From Algoriphagus lacus (GTDB lineage Bacteria; Bacteroidota; Bacteroidia; Cytophagales; Cyclobacteriaceae): DNA of 64,000 nucleotides. Both the position numbers and the translations under genes were made by a program. Positions 33,264-41,658 of this stretch are shown here, one piece after another; position 1 is the first letter of the stretch, and each line of letters opens with the position of its first letter. The DNA lies in NCBI RefSeq assembly GCF_003583985.1, contig NZ_QXML01000005.1, positions 275,680 through 339,679 of the forward strand, given 5' to 3'. The notes under the pieces were generated by a model that ran no database searches, was not told the origin of the DNA, and was given only the letters and a program-made list of their open reading frames with translations.

Positions 33264-33578
33264 ATGCTAAGTCCTATTCAAATCACCTCAAAAGCCGAAG
33301 CTGAAATCAAACATATCATGGCCAATAAAAACATCCCGGCGGATTATTCCCTGCGTGTGGGTGTGAAAGGCGGAGGATGTGGGGGAATGTCCTATGCCTT
33401 GGGATTTGACAAGGCAAAGGCTGAAGATCAGCAATTTGAAATCTCCGGAATACCGGTACTGATTGAAAAAAAACACTTCATGTTCCTGATGGGAATGCAG
33501 ATTGATTTTTTTGAGGGAGATGAAGCAAGAGGATTCACCTTTGTAAATCCCGACATCCCAAAGCGACACGATCTTTGA
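33264..33578 (+). CDS. IscA/HesB-like protein lacking the C-terminal cysteine pair
   Basis: 104 residues with the full A-type fold: ITSKAEAEIKHIM, RVGVKGGGCGGMSYALGFD and FTFVNPDIP. The first cluster cysteine is kept (GGGCGGM), but the C-terminus ends in DIPKRHDL where canonical members have a CxC motif, so only one of three cysteines remains. It may bind a cluster differently, act as a dimeric chaperone or have lost the carrier role. It has its own promoter and is the single gene of its transcript or is read with the DUF6265 gene behind it. Confidence 0.88.
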   Translation: MLSPIQITSKAEAEIKHIMANKNIPADYSLRVGVKGGGCGGMSYALGFDKAKAEDQQFEISGIPVLIEKKHFMFLMGMQIDFFEGDEARGFTFVNPDIPKRHDL

Positions 33579-33614
33579 TTTTTTGTACCTTTCAGTCTGA
33601 TCCTTTTCAAGACT

Positions 33615-34109
33615 ATGAAGTTACTGTTCACGATCGCTTTTCTCCTGACATTTAGTCATTTCCTGCAGGCGCAAGTCCGCCAACTCGAACACAACCAATC
33701 CCCTGGGAAAGGGAAGGTGGAAGATCTGAGTTGGATGGTAGGCTATTGGGCCGGGCCAGGATTGGGTGGAGACTGCGAGGAAGTCTGGATGCCTGCAGTG
33801 GATGGGCACATGATCGGAACTTTTCGAATGTGGGAAAACGGCAAACTGATTTTCTCGGAATTCATGAATTTGGTTCAGGATGGAGAAAGTGTCTCCATGA
33901 AACTCAAACATTTTGGGCCTGATCTGGAAGGCTGGGAAGAAAAGACCGAATGGACCACCTTTAAGTTAATTGAAATTACTGAAAACAAGGCTTGGTTTCA
34001 CGGCTTGACTATCGAGCGCAAGGACGATCAGTTGCACTTCAGCCTCGCATTGACAGAAAATGGTGTCCGACGTATCGAGGAATTCAAATACACGCGAAAG
34101 CCACTTTAA
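33615..34109 (+). CDS. Secreted DUF6265 protein
   Basis: 164 residues with a Sec signal (LLFTIAFLLTFSHFLQA, cleaved before Gln 20). The DUF6265 domain is visible as LSWMVGYWAGPG, EEVWMPAVDGHMIGTFRMW, ISEFMNL-like FSEFMNLVQDG and LHFSLALTEN. A small lipocalin-like beta fold is expected. Function is unknown. Its TAA stop shares TTAA with that of the convergent DUF4268 gene. Confidence 0.82.
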   Translation: MKLLFTIAFLLTFSHFLQAQVRQLEHNQSPGKGKVEDLSWMVGYWAGPGLGGDCEEVWMPAVDGHMIGTFRMWENGKLIFSEFMNLVQDGESVSMKLKHFGPDLEGWEEKTEWTTFKLIEITENKAWFHGLTIERKDDQLHFSLALTENGVRRIEEFKYTRKPL

Positions 34110-34564
34110 TAATCCTCAAATCCCGGTTTCACATTGTCCCAAAACTCATCCAGCGCGATGATTCTGGGCTTGAGAAAGGAAATGATCTTTGGCCAATCAG
34201 CCTGCTCCATCACGTTGACTCCGGGAAGCACTTTTTCGATTTTGGAAACAGTCTGCCCCATCTCATTTTTTGAATGAAGTTTCCAATCCCATTCCTCACC
34301 CAAACTGGCTTTGAGCAGGTTTTTCAGTTCTTTGAACTGATCAAAAAACAGTTCCTGTAACTCGACATCCGGATGCCCCAATTCAATTCCGATGGAAGCA
34401 AATTCCCGCTCTGCTTTCATCCTGAAATACACATCCTTGATTCCTGTCCGGTAATTGGGCCAATTGATTTTTCGGCCTTGGGCATTGGGTACGGGCTTCA
34501 TGTAGTACCCGAATTTGATCCAGAATTCAGTCCGGATTTTGGAAGTTTCTGCTCGGCTATACAT
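34106..34564 (-). CDS. DUF4268 protein
   Basis: 152 residues, cytosolic. Marks: EFWIKFGYYMKPVPN, GIKDVYFRMKAE, ASIGIELGHPD and a C-terminal helix SFLKPRIIALDEFWDNV. The family is weakly related to restriction or nuclease-like folds in some annotations, but the function is unknown. Starts nine bases behind folB, so it is the last gene of the WD40-DivIVA-folB operon. Confidence 0.78.
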   Translation of the reverse strand: MYSRAETSKIRTEFWIKFGYYMKPVPNAQGRKINWPNYRTGIKDVYFRMKAEREFASIGIELGHPDVELQELFFDQFKELKNLLKASLGEEWDWKLHSKNEMGQTVSKIEKVLPGVNVMEQADWPKIISFLKPRIIALDEFWDNVKPGFEDY

Positions 34565-34573
34565 AAAAAGTAA

Positions 34574-34939
34574 CTAGGCAAAATCCTCCGGATAGCAGAC
34601 CGTCACTGCAGAATACTGAACGATTCCTCCCAAAGCGGGGTGGTGTTTTTTTAAGGTTAGTCGGATGGATTTCACTTTGGGATATGCATGAAGGATATCA
34701 CCGACGATCAAATGGCCCAGATGCTCCAGCAACTTCACTTTGACATCCATTCGGGCTTTGATCAGTTTGTACAACTTGGCGTAATCGACCGTGTCCTTGA
34801 GACTGTCGTGAAGCATAGCCTCTTTGAAATCAGTCTCCAATTCCAGATCCAGCGTAAAGCGATTTCCAAGTATGGATTCCTCCGGATAGACGCCATGATA
34901 GGCATGAAACTCTATTCCCTCCAGCGCGACTTTACCCAT
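34574..34939 (-). CDS. folB: Dihydroneopterin aldolase
   Basis: 121 residues; aldol cleavage of dihydroneopterin in folate synthesis. Seen: VALEGIEFHAYHGVYPEE (substrate-binding Tyr and the Glu following the helix), the dimer strand RFTLDLELE, DTVDYAKLY, HLIVGDI and the catalytic Lys in LTLKKHHPAL. ATG 34939 overlaps the DivIVA stop (TGATG). The folate link to DivIVA is positional only. Confidence 0.95.
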   Translation of the reverse strand: MGKVALEGIEFHAYHGVYPEESILGNRFTLDLELETDFKEAMLHDSLKDTVDYAKLYKLIKARMDVKVKLLEHLGHLIVGDILHAYPKVKSIRLTLKKHHPALGGIVQYSAVTVCYPEDFA

Positions 34940-35973
34940 CAGTCAAATTGATCAAAGAAAGACCCGGAAGATTTTTTGGGATCCTCAGGTTTGGGTTCTT
35001 CAGCTTCAAGCTTTACCTCAGGTTGGGCTTTTGCAGGGATTTCCTCTTCAATCGGAGCTTCCTCCTCCACTTCTACCTGAGCCTCTACGTGTGCTGGCTC
35101 CTCTTCTACTTCTTCTTCCAATTCCTCCAACGGAAGTTTCTTCTCTTCTTCCAATTCCTCCAACGGAAGTTCCCCCTCTTCTTCCAATTCATGCTGCCAG
35201 GCACTGACAGTCTCCTGAGTTTCTTCATCCATCTGAGCTGCTGACATGTCTTCTTCAAACTGCTCTTCAGGTTCTGCATTTGCAGGTGGAACCGCTTGGG
35301 TAGCCAAAGCTGCAATATTGGCAACGGTGAAATGACTGGATCGGCTCAGTTCCTCCACCGCACGCTGATAGGCTTTAGCATCGATTCTGAAAAAGTGCGC
35401 GTCTGAAAGTTCGATCTGATTCAGTGCGTCCTGAGAAAGTCGCTTCAGACTTTTTACCAAGGCTTCCCGCTGCTCCAACAGTCCTTCGTAGCTACGGACC
35501 AAACTCTGCATGCTTTCTCGGATTTCCTTGATGGTTTCTTTTGCTTTTGCTTCAGCGGCAGAGGTAATGATCCGAGCTTGTTCATCGGCTTGTTTTTTTA
35601 CCTGTTGAGCATATTGATTAGCCTCCTTTGTGGTTTTTTCAGCTGTTGAATAGGCCTCTTTGGTAGTTTGCTCTGCTATGGAATTGGCCTCTGAGATAAT
35701 CTGATCGGCTGCTTCAGTAGCTTCGGTAATAATACTGGCCCCGGTATCCTCAGCAGTTTTCAGGGTTCGAAAAAGTGAATCCTCCACATCCTTGAGTCGT
35801 TTTGCTTCTCCTTCTACCTGCTGAAGCTTGGAGCGAAGATCCAGGTTTTCCTGGTTGATCTGCTCCATGGCAACACTCATTTCCTCGAGGAAATCGGTGA
35901 CTTGTTTTTTCTCAAATCCTCGGAAGGAGGTTTCAAACGCTTTTTGCCGAATGGCTGTAGGGGATATTTTCAT
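34939..35973 (-). CDS. DivIVA-domain coiled-coil protein with acidic repeat tail
   Basis: 344 residues. The N-terminus ISPTAIRQKAFETSFRGF is the DivIVA/GpsB membrane-curvature motif, followed by a long coiled coil (about 30-200) rich in AEQTTKEAYSTAEKTTKEA. The C-terminal third is very acidic and includes an 11-residue repeat (LEELEEE plus KKLP or GELP) encoded by a 33-bp tandem repeat at 35111-35190. In Firmicutes such proteins organise division and polar growth; the Bacteroidota role is open. I chose ATG 35973, where the DivIVA motif begins. Overlaps folB by one base. Confidence 0.85.
   Translation of the reverse strand: MKISPTAIRQKAFETSFRGFEKKQVTDFLEEMSVAMEQINQENLDLRSKLQQVEGEAKRLKDVEDSLFRTLKTAEDTGASIITEATEAADQIISEANSIAEQTTKEAYSTAEKTTKEANQYAQQVKKQADEQARIITSAAEAKAKETIKEIRESMQSLVRSYEGLLEQREALVKSLKRLSQDALNQIELSDAHFFRIDAKAYQRAVEELSRSSHFTVANIAALATQAVPPANAEPEEQFEEDMSAAQMDEETQETVSAWQHELEEEGELPLEELEEEKKLPLEELEEEVEEEPAHVEAQVEVEEEAPIEEEIPAKAQPEVKLEAEEPKPEDPKKSSGSFFDQFD
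35111..35190. repeat. 33-bp in-frame tandem repeat inside the DivIVA gene
   Basis: Three copies start at 35111, 35144 and 35177 with TCTTCTTCCA; the third is partial. It encodes the 11-residue acidic repeat of the tail and could expand or contract without shifting the frame. Confidence 0.8.
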
Positions 35974-36060
35974 GTGCTTATAATTGTTTTTTAATTGCCA
36001 CATGGAATCTCGCTATTGAGATCATTTTTCCACTGCGGAAAGGCCAAGAAATGCTCGATT

Positions 36061-36981
36061 TCATAAATTTTCAGCTTCAATTTGCCAGATAGAAATGGTC
36101 CGGTCGTCGGAAATAGACACGACATCACCGGTGTAAGTACTCCAGAGAACTTTGTTGATCGAGGTGCCATGACCGGCGTTTCGCGCTTTATCAATGACCT
36201 TCAATAGTTTACAATTTTCAGCATCCCAGACCTTGATGGATTTGTCCATCGAGCAGGTCACCAAATACTTTCCGTCCTCCTTGAAAGATAAAAAATTAAT
36301 GGCATACATGTGTGCCACGATATTTTCTGAAATGGTGTAATTATCAGCATTCCAGAATTTCATATGTGCATCCCTGGCCCCTGACACGAGCAGTTGCTCA
36401 TCCGGCGAGTAACTGAGGGCGAAAACGGAATTGGTATGCCCAACCAGGTTGGCAATCGGCTGAAATCCATTGGTCAAATCCAAAATCTTGATCGAATGGT
36501 CACTCAGTCCTATAGCCAGTTGACGCTTGCCCGGAGCAATAGACATCACCCGAATACTTTTTGAGCTCAGCTTGATGTGCTTTTTGATTACCCTTTCGGA
36601 AATATCCACCACCACCAAAACTCCATCACCGGTTCCGACGAAGATCTCATTGCCAAAAACCTTGATGTCGAAAATGGCCTGATCGGTCAGCTTCAAACTC
36701 CAGATTTCTTTGTTTTCATTGAGATCTATGACATGAATCCCTTCAAAATTATGCCCTATGATCAGAAGATTCCGCTCCCGATCTACCTCAAGGGCATAGA
36801 CTGAATGGGGCAATTTGGCTATTAATTTGCCGTCTTTGGGGAGATCTAGATCCCATTCCACCACCATACCATCACCTGCTCCGGTATAAAAAAATCGGGG
36901 ATCACTCCCCTCCGTCAATGCATAGATGCAGTCGTTGTGCCCGGTCAGCGTGTGTAATTTATTTACTTGGATTTTTGACAT
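36061..36981 (-). CDS. WD40 repeat protein
   Basis: 306 residues with no signal or kinase domain: a single WD40 propeller. The repeats are visible as GHNDCIYALTEG...VVEWDLD, a repeat with LIIGHNFEGIHVIDL, GHTNSVFALSYSPDEQ...MKFWNADN, and INFLSFKEDGKYLVTCSMDKSIKVWD, then a last repeat with GTSINKVLWS...TISIWQIE. It should be a cytosolic scaffold. I chose ATG 36981. It is followed by DivIVA after about 87 bases, so the two may be in one operon. Confidence 0.85.
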   Translation of the reverse strand: MSKIQVNKLHTLTGHNDCIYALTEGSDPRFFYTGAGDGMVVEWDLDLPKDGKLIAKLPHSVYALEVDRERNLLIIGHNFEGIHVIDLNENKEIWSLKLTDQAIFDIKVFGNEIFVGTGDGVLVVVDISERVIKKHIKLSSKSIRVMSIAPGKRQLAIGLSDHSIKILDLTNGFQPIANLVGHTNSVFALSYSPDEQLLVSGARDAHMKFWNADNYTISENIVAHMYAINFLSFKEDGKYLVTCSMDKSIKVWDAENCKLLKVIDKARNAGHGTSINKVLWSTYTGDVVSISDDRTISIWQIEAENL

Positions 36982-37017
36982 ATATTGGACGATCACTCAG
37001 CGGCGCCCTTTTGGCCT

Positions 37018-37647
37018 ATGCAAACAAAAATAGAAAAAATTGATTCTTCCTCGGCCCTGGCAGTGAAGATTATCGAGCCTCATGAAGATCAACACTTGGA
37101 TTTCTTAAGTTTCCGCGAAAAACTCTCCTACGCCAACATTTCCCACCCAGAAAAAAAGAAAGAATGGGCCACTGCCCGGCTGGCGATTTATGATGCCTTG
37201 GAGGCGTTGCAAGTTCCATATCCTGGCTTTTTCAAGGATGAGCATGGGAAATCCCAATCCATGAACGGACAGGGATTTGTCTCCTTGACCCACACCCCGG
37301 GATTTGCTGGCGCCATCTTTCATAGGGAGCAGCCTGTGGGAATCGACATGGACCTGATCAGGGAGAAAATTTTGGCTATCGGTTTTCGCTTTCTGGATAG
37401 ATCAGAATTGGATTTTCTGGAAAAAGACCCTGCTCACTACACAATGGCTTGGTCTGCCAAGGAATCCATTTTCAAATGCCAGGGAAAAAGAGGAGTGTCT
37501 TTTCGTGATAATATTCTACTGGAGCCCTTTGATAATAAGGCTGAAAAAATCAAAGGAAAAATAAGGGGTACGGACTTTGCAGATCATTATTATACCGTTG
37601 AAGTGAGGCGTTTGCAAAATGTAATTCTGACCTACACCACTTGGTAA
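37018..37647 (+). CDS. 4'-phosphopantetheinyl transferase superfamily protein
   Basis: 209 residues; transfers phosphopantetheine from CoA to a carrier protein. Seen: FVSLTHTPGFAGA, the Mg-binding GIDMD near residue 108 and WSAKESIFKCQGKRG (WxxKES motif), typical of Sfp-type PPTases. I chose ATG 37018 rather than the upstream in-frame codon at 36985, which would overlap the WD40 start. The carrier it serves is not in the window. The promoter box of WD40 lies within its first codons on the other strand. Confidence 0.88.
   Translation: MQTKIEKIDSSSALAVKIIEPHEDQHLDFLSFREKLSYANISHPEKKKEWATARLAIYDALEALQVPYPGFFKDEHGKSQSMNGQGFVSLTHTPGFAGAIFHREQPVGIDMDLIREKILAIGFRFLDRSELDFLEKDPAHYTMAWSAKESIFKCQGKRGVSFRDNILLEPFDNKAEKIKGKIRGTDFADHYYTVEVRRLQNVILTYTTW
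37025..37032 (-). promoter_or_regulatory. -7 promoter box TATTTTTG of the WD40-DivIVA-folB operon
   Basis: Perfect TAnnTTTG on the minus strand, 43 bases before the WD40 start and inside the 5' end of the PPTase gene. Confidence 0.4.
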
Positions 37648-37651
37648 ACAC

Positions 37652-38230
37652 ATGAAAAAACTAGCAGCAGTTTTCGTCCTTTTTTTGGGAATGATATTTT
37701 CCTCACAGGCTCAAAATCTTAGCGAACTTTCCGCAGTAGATGCGGTGACGGGTTCGCCAAAAGTTCTGGGATCAATGGTCAGCGGAAAGGGCATTGTTTT
37801 GATTTTTCATAGTTTGGATTGTCCATTCGCAAAAATGTATGAAAGTAGAATCAAAGCACTGAAAGCAACTTTCCAGAATCAGGGGATTGCCTTTGCTTTG
37901 GTAAATCCAGAAAGTGGAACAGGGGAAGCAGATCAAATGCCTTTGAGGTCTTTCATTGACCAAAGCGGATTGAATATGGCATACTTGATCGATGCAGGTC
38001 AGGCCTGGACAAAAATCTTTCAAATCACAAAAATTCCTGAAGTAATCGTCTTGGCCCAGGGAGTCAACGGACTTGAAATCAAGTATCGGGGTGCACTTGA
38101 CAATAATCCTCAAGCTGAATCAGCAGTGACGGAAAAACACCTTGAACGGGCTTTAAACCAGATTTTGAGAGGTGAAAGCCCAACTCCAGGACAAGTCCGG
38201 GCCGTGGGATGTAATGTCCGTACTTATTGA
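37652..38230 (+). CDS. Secreted redoxin-like thioredoxin-fold protein, single cysteine
   Basis: 192 residues with a Sec signal (AVFVLFLGMIFSSQA, cleaved before Gln 21). The thioredoxin fold is seen as IVLIFHSLDCPFAKMYES, with Cys in the peroxiredoxin-like position but no second cysteine nearby, and KIPEVIVL (cis-Pro). It resembles the redoxin domain of secreted Bacteroidota proteins that are sometimes fused to cytochromes. It follows the PPTase stop by four bases. Overlaps the convergent gene by seven bases. Confidence 0.82.
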   Translation: MKKLAAVFVLFLGMIFSSQAQNLSELSAVDAVTGSPKVLGSMVSGKGIVLIFHSLDCPFAKMYESRIKALKATFQNQGIAFALVNPESGTGEADQMPLRSFIDQSGLNMAYLIDAGQAWTKIFQITKIPEVIVLAQGVNGLEIKYRGALDNNPQAESAVTEKHLERALNQILRGESPTPGQVRAVGCNVRTY

Positions 38231-39069
38231 TTTTCGAGAATCGAAATCATCTCCCTGACTTCGTCCACTTTATTGGACTCTCCCAGTTTTTCAAAGGCAT
38301 TGCCCAGATTTCTCAAGGATCTGAGGATAATATCCAAGTGGGCACAAGGTTCAAAAAACTCCTCTTTGGGTTCGATCTTGAGGTGCTCCAGGTAGTTGAA
38401 AATATCCTGCCTACTGAAGATCAAGCCTTTGTTGAAGGCATTGATGTAAAACGTGATATCGGCTGATTTGTAGGTCAGCACAAAAAGATTGGGCAGGTTT
38501 ACTCCGTAAATCGGCAATCCAAGTTTTTTGGCTACCAACAGGTAAATCGCGCAAAGGCTGATCGGATTTCCTTTTTTAGTATCCAAAACCGTGGAAAGCA
38601 TGCTGTTGCCAGGTGAGTGAAAATTCTTGGTATTGGCTGAAAACCGCAGGGTATTGAAAAGGACGTTGTTGATGATTCGAACCTGATCGTAAGGTTGAAG
38701 ATCATTTTTGAAAGAGGTCCAGACCTCAAAATAAATCTGATGCATTTCAGCATTGAGCTTTGCAAAATCCAGATCCGGATATTGGTATGTGTTGAGAATC
38801 CAAAGCCCAGTCAGCAAGTCTCTGTCTTCCGAATCTCTCCATTCCGCCAGTCGGCTTTTTACCAGAGAAAACTGCAAGTCATGCACCAATTCTTCAATTT
38901 CCTTCTGGACTTCAGGATTGAAACTCGTCTCCCATTTTTGCTCCAAAAAAGGAATAATCTCTGCACCCATGGAGATGATTTTCTCCCGGACATGGTTTTT
39001 AACTTCCATATCCGGATCATCCAACAACGAAACCAATGCGTCCATTTGGGCAGGAGTCAGTTCACTCAT
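38224..39069 (-). CDS. Transglutaminase-like SirB1-family protein
   Basis: 281 residues. The SirB1/Transglut_core2 fold is seen as VLFNTLRFSANTKNFHSPGNSMLSTVL with the NPISLCAIYLLVAKKLGLPIYGVN motif; the residue at the transglutaminase Cys position is Cys in SLCAIY. The N-terminus carries helix repeats (LTPAQMDALVSLLDDPDMEVK). Function is unknown; family members are widespread in bacteria. Starts 37 bases behind the carboxylase gene, hence maybe one operon. Confidence 0.82.
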   Translation of the reverse strand: MSELTPAQMDALVSLLDDPDMEVKNHVREKIISMGAEIIPFLEQKWETSFNPEVQKEIEELVHDLQFSLVKSRLAEWRDSEDRDLLTGLWILNTYQYPDLDFAKLNAEMHQIYFEVWTSFKNDLQPYDQVRIINNVLFNTLRFSANTKNFHSPGNSMLSTVLDTKKGNPISLCAIYLLVAKKLGLPIYGVNLPNLFVLTYKSADITFYINAFNKGLIFSRQDIFNYLEHLKIEPKEEFFEPCAHLDIILRSLRNLGNAFEKLGESNKVDEVREMISILENQ

Positions 39070-39106
39070 GGCAATTTTCTTGACAGATTTAAGTTACAAA
39101 AAACGA

Positions 39107-40735
39107 TCAGGTCTGAATCACCCCGACATTAAATCTTTCCGTTATCGGAGCATGATTAGCCGCTTCGATCCCCATGCTGATGACTTTACGGGTTTCTCTC
39201 GGATCGATTACCCCATCCACCCATAATCTCGCAGCGGCATAATATGGACTCAGTTCTTCATTGTATTTGGAGGTGATTTCTTCCAAAAGTTGGTTTTCCT
39301 CCTCTGAGGAAATCTCCTTTCCGGTTTTTTTCAAGGAAGCAACTTTGATCTGAAGCAAAGTTTTCGCAGCAGAAGCACCTGACATTACCGCCATTTGGGC
39401 GGTTGGCCACGAGTAGATCAAGCGCGGATCGTATGCCTTACCACACATGGCGTAATTTCCTGCGCCGTATGAATTCCCAACCACAATCGTAAACTTGGGC
39501 ACCACAGAATTGGCCATGGCATTGACCATTTTTGCGCCGTCTTTGATGATACCTCCATGTTCGGCTTTGGATCCCACCATAAATCCACTCACATCCTGCA
39601 GGAATACCAAAGGAATTTTCCGCTGGTTACAGTTCATGATAAATCGGGCAGCTTTATCTGCGGAATCGGAGTAAATCACTCCTCCCATCTGCATTTCACC
39701 CTTGGCGGTTTTGACGATTTTTCGCTGATTGGCAATGATTCCGACTACCCAACCCTCAATCCGGGCTGTACCGCAAATCAGGGTTTTGCCGTAGTCTTTT
39801 TTGTATTCATCCAGTTGTCCTCCGTCGACTAATCCGGAGATCACCTCCCGCATATCATAGGGTTTCACCCGATCCAGAGGAAATATCTCCAGCAACCGGT
39901 CCCCTGAAATTCCCGCATCCTTGGCTTCTATCCGATCAAATCCTGCCTTGGGATTTTCACCCAGAGTTGCAAAAATCTTCCGGATCGCATCCAGACAAGC
40001 GGGATCGTTGGGGTATTTATTGTCCGTCACTCCGGAGATTTCGCAGTGGGTAGTAGCTCCTCCTAGAGTTTCATTGTCGACTGTCTCGCCGATGGCGGCT
40101 TTAACCAGGTAAGAACCTGCTAGAAAAATTGATCCTGTTTTATCTACGATCATTGCTTCGTCGGACATGATCGGCAGGTAAGCTCCGCCTGCCACACAGC
40201 TACCCATGATCGCTGCCACTTGGACGATTCCCATCGCAGACATTTTCGCATTGTTGCGAAACTGGCGACCAAAGTGTTCCTTATCAGGAAAAATTTCATT
40301 TTGCATAGGAAGAAAAACACCGGCACTGTCGACCAAATAAATAATCGGCAGGTGATTTTCCATGGCAATTTCCTGGGCGCGAAGGTTCTTCTTGGCTGTA
40401 ATCGGAAACCATGCTCCAGCTTTCACTGTGGCATCATTGGCTACGATTACACACATCCGGCCACTGACATAGCCGATTCCGGTCACCACACCGGCCGAAG
40501 GACAGCCACCTTCCTCCTCGTACATTCCATCTGCTGCAAATGCCCCGATTTCCAAAAATTGGGAATCCCGGTCTACGAGGTAATCGATCCGCTCTCTCGC
40601 TGTCAGTTTTCCTTTTTCATGCTCTGATTCGATTCGTTTCTTGCCTCCACCGAGTTTCACCTGTTCGGTTTTGGCTTGGAGCTTTTCGAGTAAATCCAAA
40701 AAATTCTGGTTCGCTTTTTCCATTGGGGAGTTCAT
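39107..40735 (-). CDS. Acyl-CoA carboxylase beta subunit (carboxyltransferase), methylcrotonyl-CoA type
   Basis: 542 residues, carboxyltransferase of a biotin-dependent acyl-CoA carboxylase. The two crotonase-like halves show GKLTARERIDYLVD near 45, GAWFPITAKKNLRAQEIA, YLVDSAGVFLP, GSCVAGGAYLPIMSDEA, and QDVSGFMVGSKAEHGGIIKDGAKMV and VVGNSYGAGNYAMCGKAYDPR, as in methylcrotonyl-CoA carboxylase beta subunits; the paralogue propionyl-CoA carboxylase beta has a different active-site loop. The biotin subunit is not in the window. Leucine degradation is the likely role. Confidence 0.9.
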   Translation of the reverse strand: MNSPMEKANQNFLDLLEKLQAKTEQVKLGGGKKRIESEHEKGKLTARERIDYLVDRDSQFLEIGAFAADGMYEEEGGCPSAGVVTGIGYVSGRMCVIVANDATVKAGAWFPITAKKNLRAQEIAMENHLPIIYLVDSAGVFLPMQNEIFPDKEHFGRQFRNNAKMSAMGIVQVAAIMGSCVAGGAYLPIMSDEAMIVDKTGSIFLAGSYLVKAAIGETVDNETLGGATTHCEISGVTDNKYPNDPACLDAIRKIFATLGENPKAGFDRIEAKDAGISGDRLLEIFPLDRVKPYDMREVISGLVDGGQLDEYKKDYGKTLICGTARIEGWVVGIIANQRKIVKTAKGEMQMGGVIYSDSADKAARFIMNCNQRKIPLVFLQDVSGFMVGSKAEHGGIIKDGAKMVNAMANSVVPKFTIVVGNSYGAGNYAMCGKAYDPRLIYSWPTAQMAVMSGASAAKTLLQIKVASLKKTGKEISSEEENQLLEEITSKYNEELSPYYAAARLWVDGVIDPRETRKVISMGIEAANHAPITERFNVGVIQT

Positions 40736-40801
40736 TGGTCAATTTGGGTTTATAAAGTAAAAACTCCTCTTCGCCGAAGGAAGTTTGGGAGCTAAGATAC
40801 C

Positions 40802-40833
40802 AAAAAGCCCTTTTCCGGGAAGAAGAGGGCTTA
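40802..40833 (-). terminator. Terminator downstream of the amidase gene
   Basis: On the minus strand a 7-bp stem, AAGCCCT (seen on + at 40805-40811 with AGGGCTT 40826-40832), ends in five T. It lies between the amidase stop and the carboxylase promoter region. Confidence 0.75.
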
Positions 40834-40857
40834 AATGCTTTAGGCTCAGTTCGAAAA

Positions 40858-41658
40858 TTAATTCACTTCGATCTGATTCTTGTATTCTTTGATCGATCGG
40901 TAAATCGCCGAAGCCATATATTCCTGACCTTCTTTGGTCATCAGAAATCGTTCTTCTTCAGAATTGGACAAAAAGCCAAGTTCCACCAGCACGCTTGGCA
41001 TAGATGGAGTCCAAAGTACATAAAAAGGACCTTGCTTCACCCCTCTGCTTTTCCTTCCCACCTTATCACGAAACTGAGTTTCAATCTGATCCGCCAGAGT
41101 GATGCTGTTGCCGATGTAGGCCTTTTGCATCAGGTTAAACATCATGTAGGATTCCGGAGAAGTCGGATCAAAACCCTCATATTCCTCCTCATAGTTTTCT
41201 TCCAGGAGAATCACAGAGTTTTCTTTTTTCACAATGTCAAAATTGGCTTCAAAGTGCTTGGTCCCCATGACAAAAGTCTCTGTTCCATAAGCTGCTCGGT
41301 TAGGAGCAGAATTGGAATGAATGGAAACAAACAGGTCTGCTTTATTCACATTGGCAATATTTGGTCGCTGCTTGAGCGTAGGATAACTGTCATCGTCACG
41401 GGTGTAGATTACTTCTACATCCGGCATATTTTCCTTGATGTACTTCCCAACCAACAGAGTTACAGCGAGATTGATGTCCTTTTCTCTGGCCCTGGATCCA
41501 ATGTTTCCCGGGTCACTTCCACCGTGTCCAGCATCCAAAACAATTTTTTTCATCCGAAAGGCCGGCATCATCGTTTCATTGGGAATAAATCCGCCGAAGA
41601 AAAAAGGAATTGCGATAATCAGACTTAAGAGAATTTTTTTGTTATTGAACCGTTCCAT
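40858..41658 (-). CDS. N-acetylmuramoyl-L-alanine amidase (Amidase_3)
   Basis: 266 residues; cuts the amide bond between MurNAc and the peptide in the cell wall, usually at division. An N-terminal membrane or signal segment (ILLSLIIAIPFFFGGF) precedes the catalytic domain. Zinc ligands: His in VLDAGHGGSDPG, Glu in SRAREKDINL, His in VSIHSNSAP and the catalytic Glu in VLVELGFLSN. An insert (about 150-190) lies over the active site as in regulated AmiC-type enzymes. I chose ATG 41658; an in-frame ATG at 41751 would add 31 residues and overlap lptD further. The start overlaps the lptD ATG on the other strand (CATG). Confidence 0.9.
   Translation of the reverse strand: MERFNNKKILLSLIIAIPFFFGGFIPNETMMPAFRMKKIVLDAGHGGSDPGNIGSRAREKDINLAVTLLVGKYIKENMPDVEVIYTRDDDSYPTLKQRPNIANVNKADLFVSIHSNSAPNRAAYGTETFVMGTKHFEANFDIVKKENSVILLEENYEEEYEGFDPTSPESYMMFNLMQKAYIGNSITLADQIETQFRDKVGRKSRGVKQGPFYVLWTPSMPSVLVELGFLSNSEEERFLMTKEGQEYMASAIYRSIKEYKNQIEVN

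Noticed and set aside
41435..41656. Upstream extension of lptD
   Set aside because: It is antisense to the amidase coding region and has no signal-peptide or LptD-like sequence.
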